In this document: positions 61,680 to 64,000 of the stretch, piece by piece | Position numbering within the stretch: position 1 is the first letter of the stretch | How the letters are laid out: each line of letters begins with the position of its first letter | From: Volvox africanus | Taxonomy: Eukaryota; Chlorophyta; Chlorophyceae; Chlamydomonadales; Volvocaceae | DNA: 64,000 bases | Direction of reading: 5' to 3' | NCBI GenBank assembly: GCA_030268105.1 | Contig: BSDZ01000011.1 | Span: 1,240,001-1,304,000, forward strand | Made by a program: the position numbers and the translations under genes | Notes under the pieces: generated by a model | Databases searched by the model: none | The model's input: only the letters and a program-made list of their open reading frames with translations | What the model was told of the DNA's origin: nothing

Positions 61680-64000
61680 TCACTGTGAAAGGGAGAAGCC
61701 ACCCCCTGTGAAGCGCGTCTGGTTGGCGTTGGGTGGCGCCGGCGCTGGCGGCTTCAAGCTGCGCTCGCGCTCCATCTGTTCGCGACGCTTGCCCTCAAAG
61801 TATTTCCGCTTCATTTCGTTGAGCTCCCGTACCAACCGCTCAATTTCGTACTTATACTCGTTGACCTGCGCCTGGTACATATTGAGCTCACTGGCCATTG
61901 CCTTCATCTGCTTGGTTTTTTCTCGCAGGTTTGCCTGCACGACGATGAAAATGAAAGCAAACGAAGGAGGAAACGAATTGGTGTGAGAAGTGACGTGTGC
62001 GTATCTGGGAGAGCCATACGAATAGTCCTGCCAAAGGCGCAATTGTAAAGGCCTGATACACACATAGCTTCGCCCATCCCATCTAACCTGGTAGATGCTG
62101 AGTTGCTCGGCCACTTCGGGGCCAGGTTGCCGCGCCAGGATATTCTTCAGCTCCATGTACAGCTTCTCTTTCTCCTGCACGGCACATGGGCACACCAATC
62201 GAATTTGTGTGGGCCGCACGTAATATCTAGAAACCAAACTTCTTTGTCACCCCATGCGATCCCCCCATCCATTATCTGACGCGATCGCGATTGAACAACG
62301 TATAGATCTGTCCATCGCTGCTCGTGGCCAATCTCCCAGCATCTCCACCTCCCACGAGTGCACCGCACAGCTGCACAAGCTGCTGCATTCAGCAAGCAAG
62401 CACAACCGCTCCGCACCTGGATGAGCAAGTCCTTCTCCACCACCTCTTCTGTTTTGGCAATCAGGCGCTTCTGGAGTGTCTGAATCTTCTGGATCATCTC
62501 ATATGTGCCCGGATCTGAGCCCTCTAGCTTGCGCCACCGGTGCACGTTGAGCGGGTTCTCTAACTCCTCGCTCAGAGCCTTGACCTTTGTACGCTCCTGC
62601 AATAGCTCACGGCCAAGCTGGTGCACCTCGCGCTTCAGCACGTCAATGTTTGCGACGGACGACTTCAGGATGTGCAACTCGCGCTTGAGGTCGGCTAGCT
62701 TGACCTTCAACACGCGGATTTCGTTGAGCCGGTCGCGGTACTGGATCTGGCCCTTTGATAGTGTAGACTGCTGGATCTTGATCTTCTCGTAAAGCAGCGC
62801 CAGCTCGTCGTTGCGGCGCACCAGCTGTGTACCAAGGATGTCGCGCTCGTTGACCACGATGTCGTATTCCTTCTTCTGGCGAATGCGCTCTTGGTCAGCC
62901 TCGTTAATAATGTGGTTCAGCTTGTCAATTTCTGCCTTTTGGGAACCGATGGCAGCGTCCGCCTCTTTAATCTGCGCCTTGGATTTGTCCAGCTCCGCTC
63001 GCAGCAGATCTTTCTCCTTTATCACCTGCGGTTACGGATCGGTTTGGTACGCTGAGGATGGGAAATTTGCAGAACGGTGGCGGGGAATGCATGCGGCTGG
63101 ATGCGAGGGGTGGGCCAGAGGCTTAATTTTGTAAACCAATCCAACACAAGAACCACAATAACACGGTTGCATGAAGGTCTTCCCCCTGTTTCCCAGACCA
63201 ACGGCAGAACCCGGCATTTACCCGAAGCCCGCTATAAAGATCTTCCCCAACCAACCCCCACCTTTTGGTGGTCAAAATGCTCCTTCAGGAGGTACAGGTC
63301 CTTGCCCGTAATCTCCTCCTTGAGCTGCTCTATCTGGTGCTGCATGATCTTAAACTTTCGCTTCATCTCCTGGATCTCGTCCTGTGCTTCAATCAGGTTC
63401 TTGCTGTACAGGTTACGGTCCGCGCGCACGGCCTCGTACAGGTTCTGCTGCTGCTTAAGTTTGGCCTCGCCCTCCATAATTCGTTTTTGCAGATCGATGA
63501 TTGCCATCTCGCGCAGCTTCACCTCCTCCAGGGCCTACAGGGATAACGGGGAGCGAGATAGAGGAAGCGGGACATCATAACTGAGCGGACAGCCAACAGG
63601 AGCCATGCAACGGACAGGATACCTCTACCATGAAAGCCGTGTGAAAGGAATAGCCCAGCCCCTTGCAACGCAGGAACGGTGCTTCGTCCTCAGGCCAACC
63701 ATGTATTGAACGCGTGCGGAAGTCTCTCCACACACCACAAGTACGCGGTAAATGGGTGGGAGTGATTGGCTCTTCCTCCCTCTTCTTCTGGGCTACTTGT
63801 TCAGGCCTGACTGCATGGTTGTCGGGAGGCTACCTCAATGCACAATGCAACGATGGCCACCCAATTGACCACACACCTGCATGTACTTGGCGGATGCCTC
63901 GCTGGCCTCAATGCTATACTTTTCGCGCTCCTTCTCCAGTTGGTAAATCAGCTTGGACTGCTTCTGGGCCTCCGTCTTGTATCCCTGGATCTCCTGCTCC
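61680..64000 (-). CDS. CFAP58: Cilia- and flagella-associated protein 58 (CCDC147 family), C-terminal part
   Basis: Minus-strand exons: 64000-63877 (continues beyond the window), 63534-63262, 63025-62417, 62174-62088, 61934-61680 (TGA); 448 residues. The protein is almost entirely coiled coil. Family-typical stretches are NPLNVHRWRKLEGSDPGTYE, IQTLQKRLIAKTEEVVEKD, EKEKLYMELKNILARQPGPE and ASELNMYQAQVNEYKYEIER. It ends in a Pro-rich tail (KPPAPAPPNANQTRF). CFAP58 is an axonemal and centrosomal coiled-coil protein needed for normal ciliary structure in animals; the Chlamydomonas relative is FAP58. The human protein has 872 residues, so roughly half is present here; the N-terminal half lies beyond 64000. 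Confidence 0.92.

Overview
The window is nuclear DNA of a volvocine green alga (the Volvox/Chlamydomonas/Gonium kind). The grounds are intron-dense genes with GC-rich exons, short GT-AG introns, TGTAA-type polyadenylation signals, low-complexity Gly/Ala/Gln/Ser-rich coding stretches, flagellar and plastid genes side by side, and many simple repeats. I cannot name the species. All gene models were spliced by hand: each junction keeps the reading frame and joins recognisable protein motifs. No prokaryotic, viral, CRISPR or intact transposon feature was recognised.

The first 19.3 kb hold the 3' part of one enormous four-repeat voltage-gated Ca2+/cation channel gene (+ strand). Repeat II (from its S1-S2 loop on), a cytoplasmic II-III loop of about 2,280 residues largely coded by one 5.58-kb exon, repeats III and IV, and a C-terminal tail are present; repeat I lies upstream of the window. 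Four of its introns carry hexanucleotide or polypurine arrays, including about 74 perfect copies of TGGGCG inside the intron that splits the repeat IV voltage sensor. An AT-richer gap of about 6 kb follows.

From 25.4 to 40 kb come a BTB/T1-domain protein with a SPRY-like C-terminal half (+), an orphan terminal exon of an acyl-CoA synthetase (-), an unrecognised three-exon gene of 184 residues (-), and an AFG2/SPATA5/CIP111-type double AAA ATPase (+). The ATPase converges on a nine-exon sterol-glucosyltransferase-like gene (-, 40.8-47.1 kb), and the predicted 3' ends overlap. A candidate 77-residue two-exon gene follows (-, 48.7-49.1 kb). The proteasome assembly chaperone PSMG4 (-) then shares a promoter region of about 260 bp with a plastid pyridoxal-reductase-type aldo/keto reductase PLR1 (+). 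A tocopherol-methyltransferase-like plastid enzyme (+, 57.0-60.1 kb) and the 3' half of the ciliary coiled-coil protein CFAP58 (-, 61.7-64 kb) close the window.

These genes do not form an operon or one pathway. Two have likely flagellar roles (channel, CFAP58), two are plastid vitamin-related enzymes (PLR1, methyltransferase), and two act in protein or ribosome quality control (AFG2-type ATPase, PSMG4). The most unusual items are the giant channel loop, the Asp-type pore residues, the intronic hexamer arrays, and a 64-bp-arm hairpin inside a PLR1 intron.
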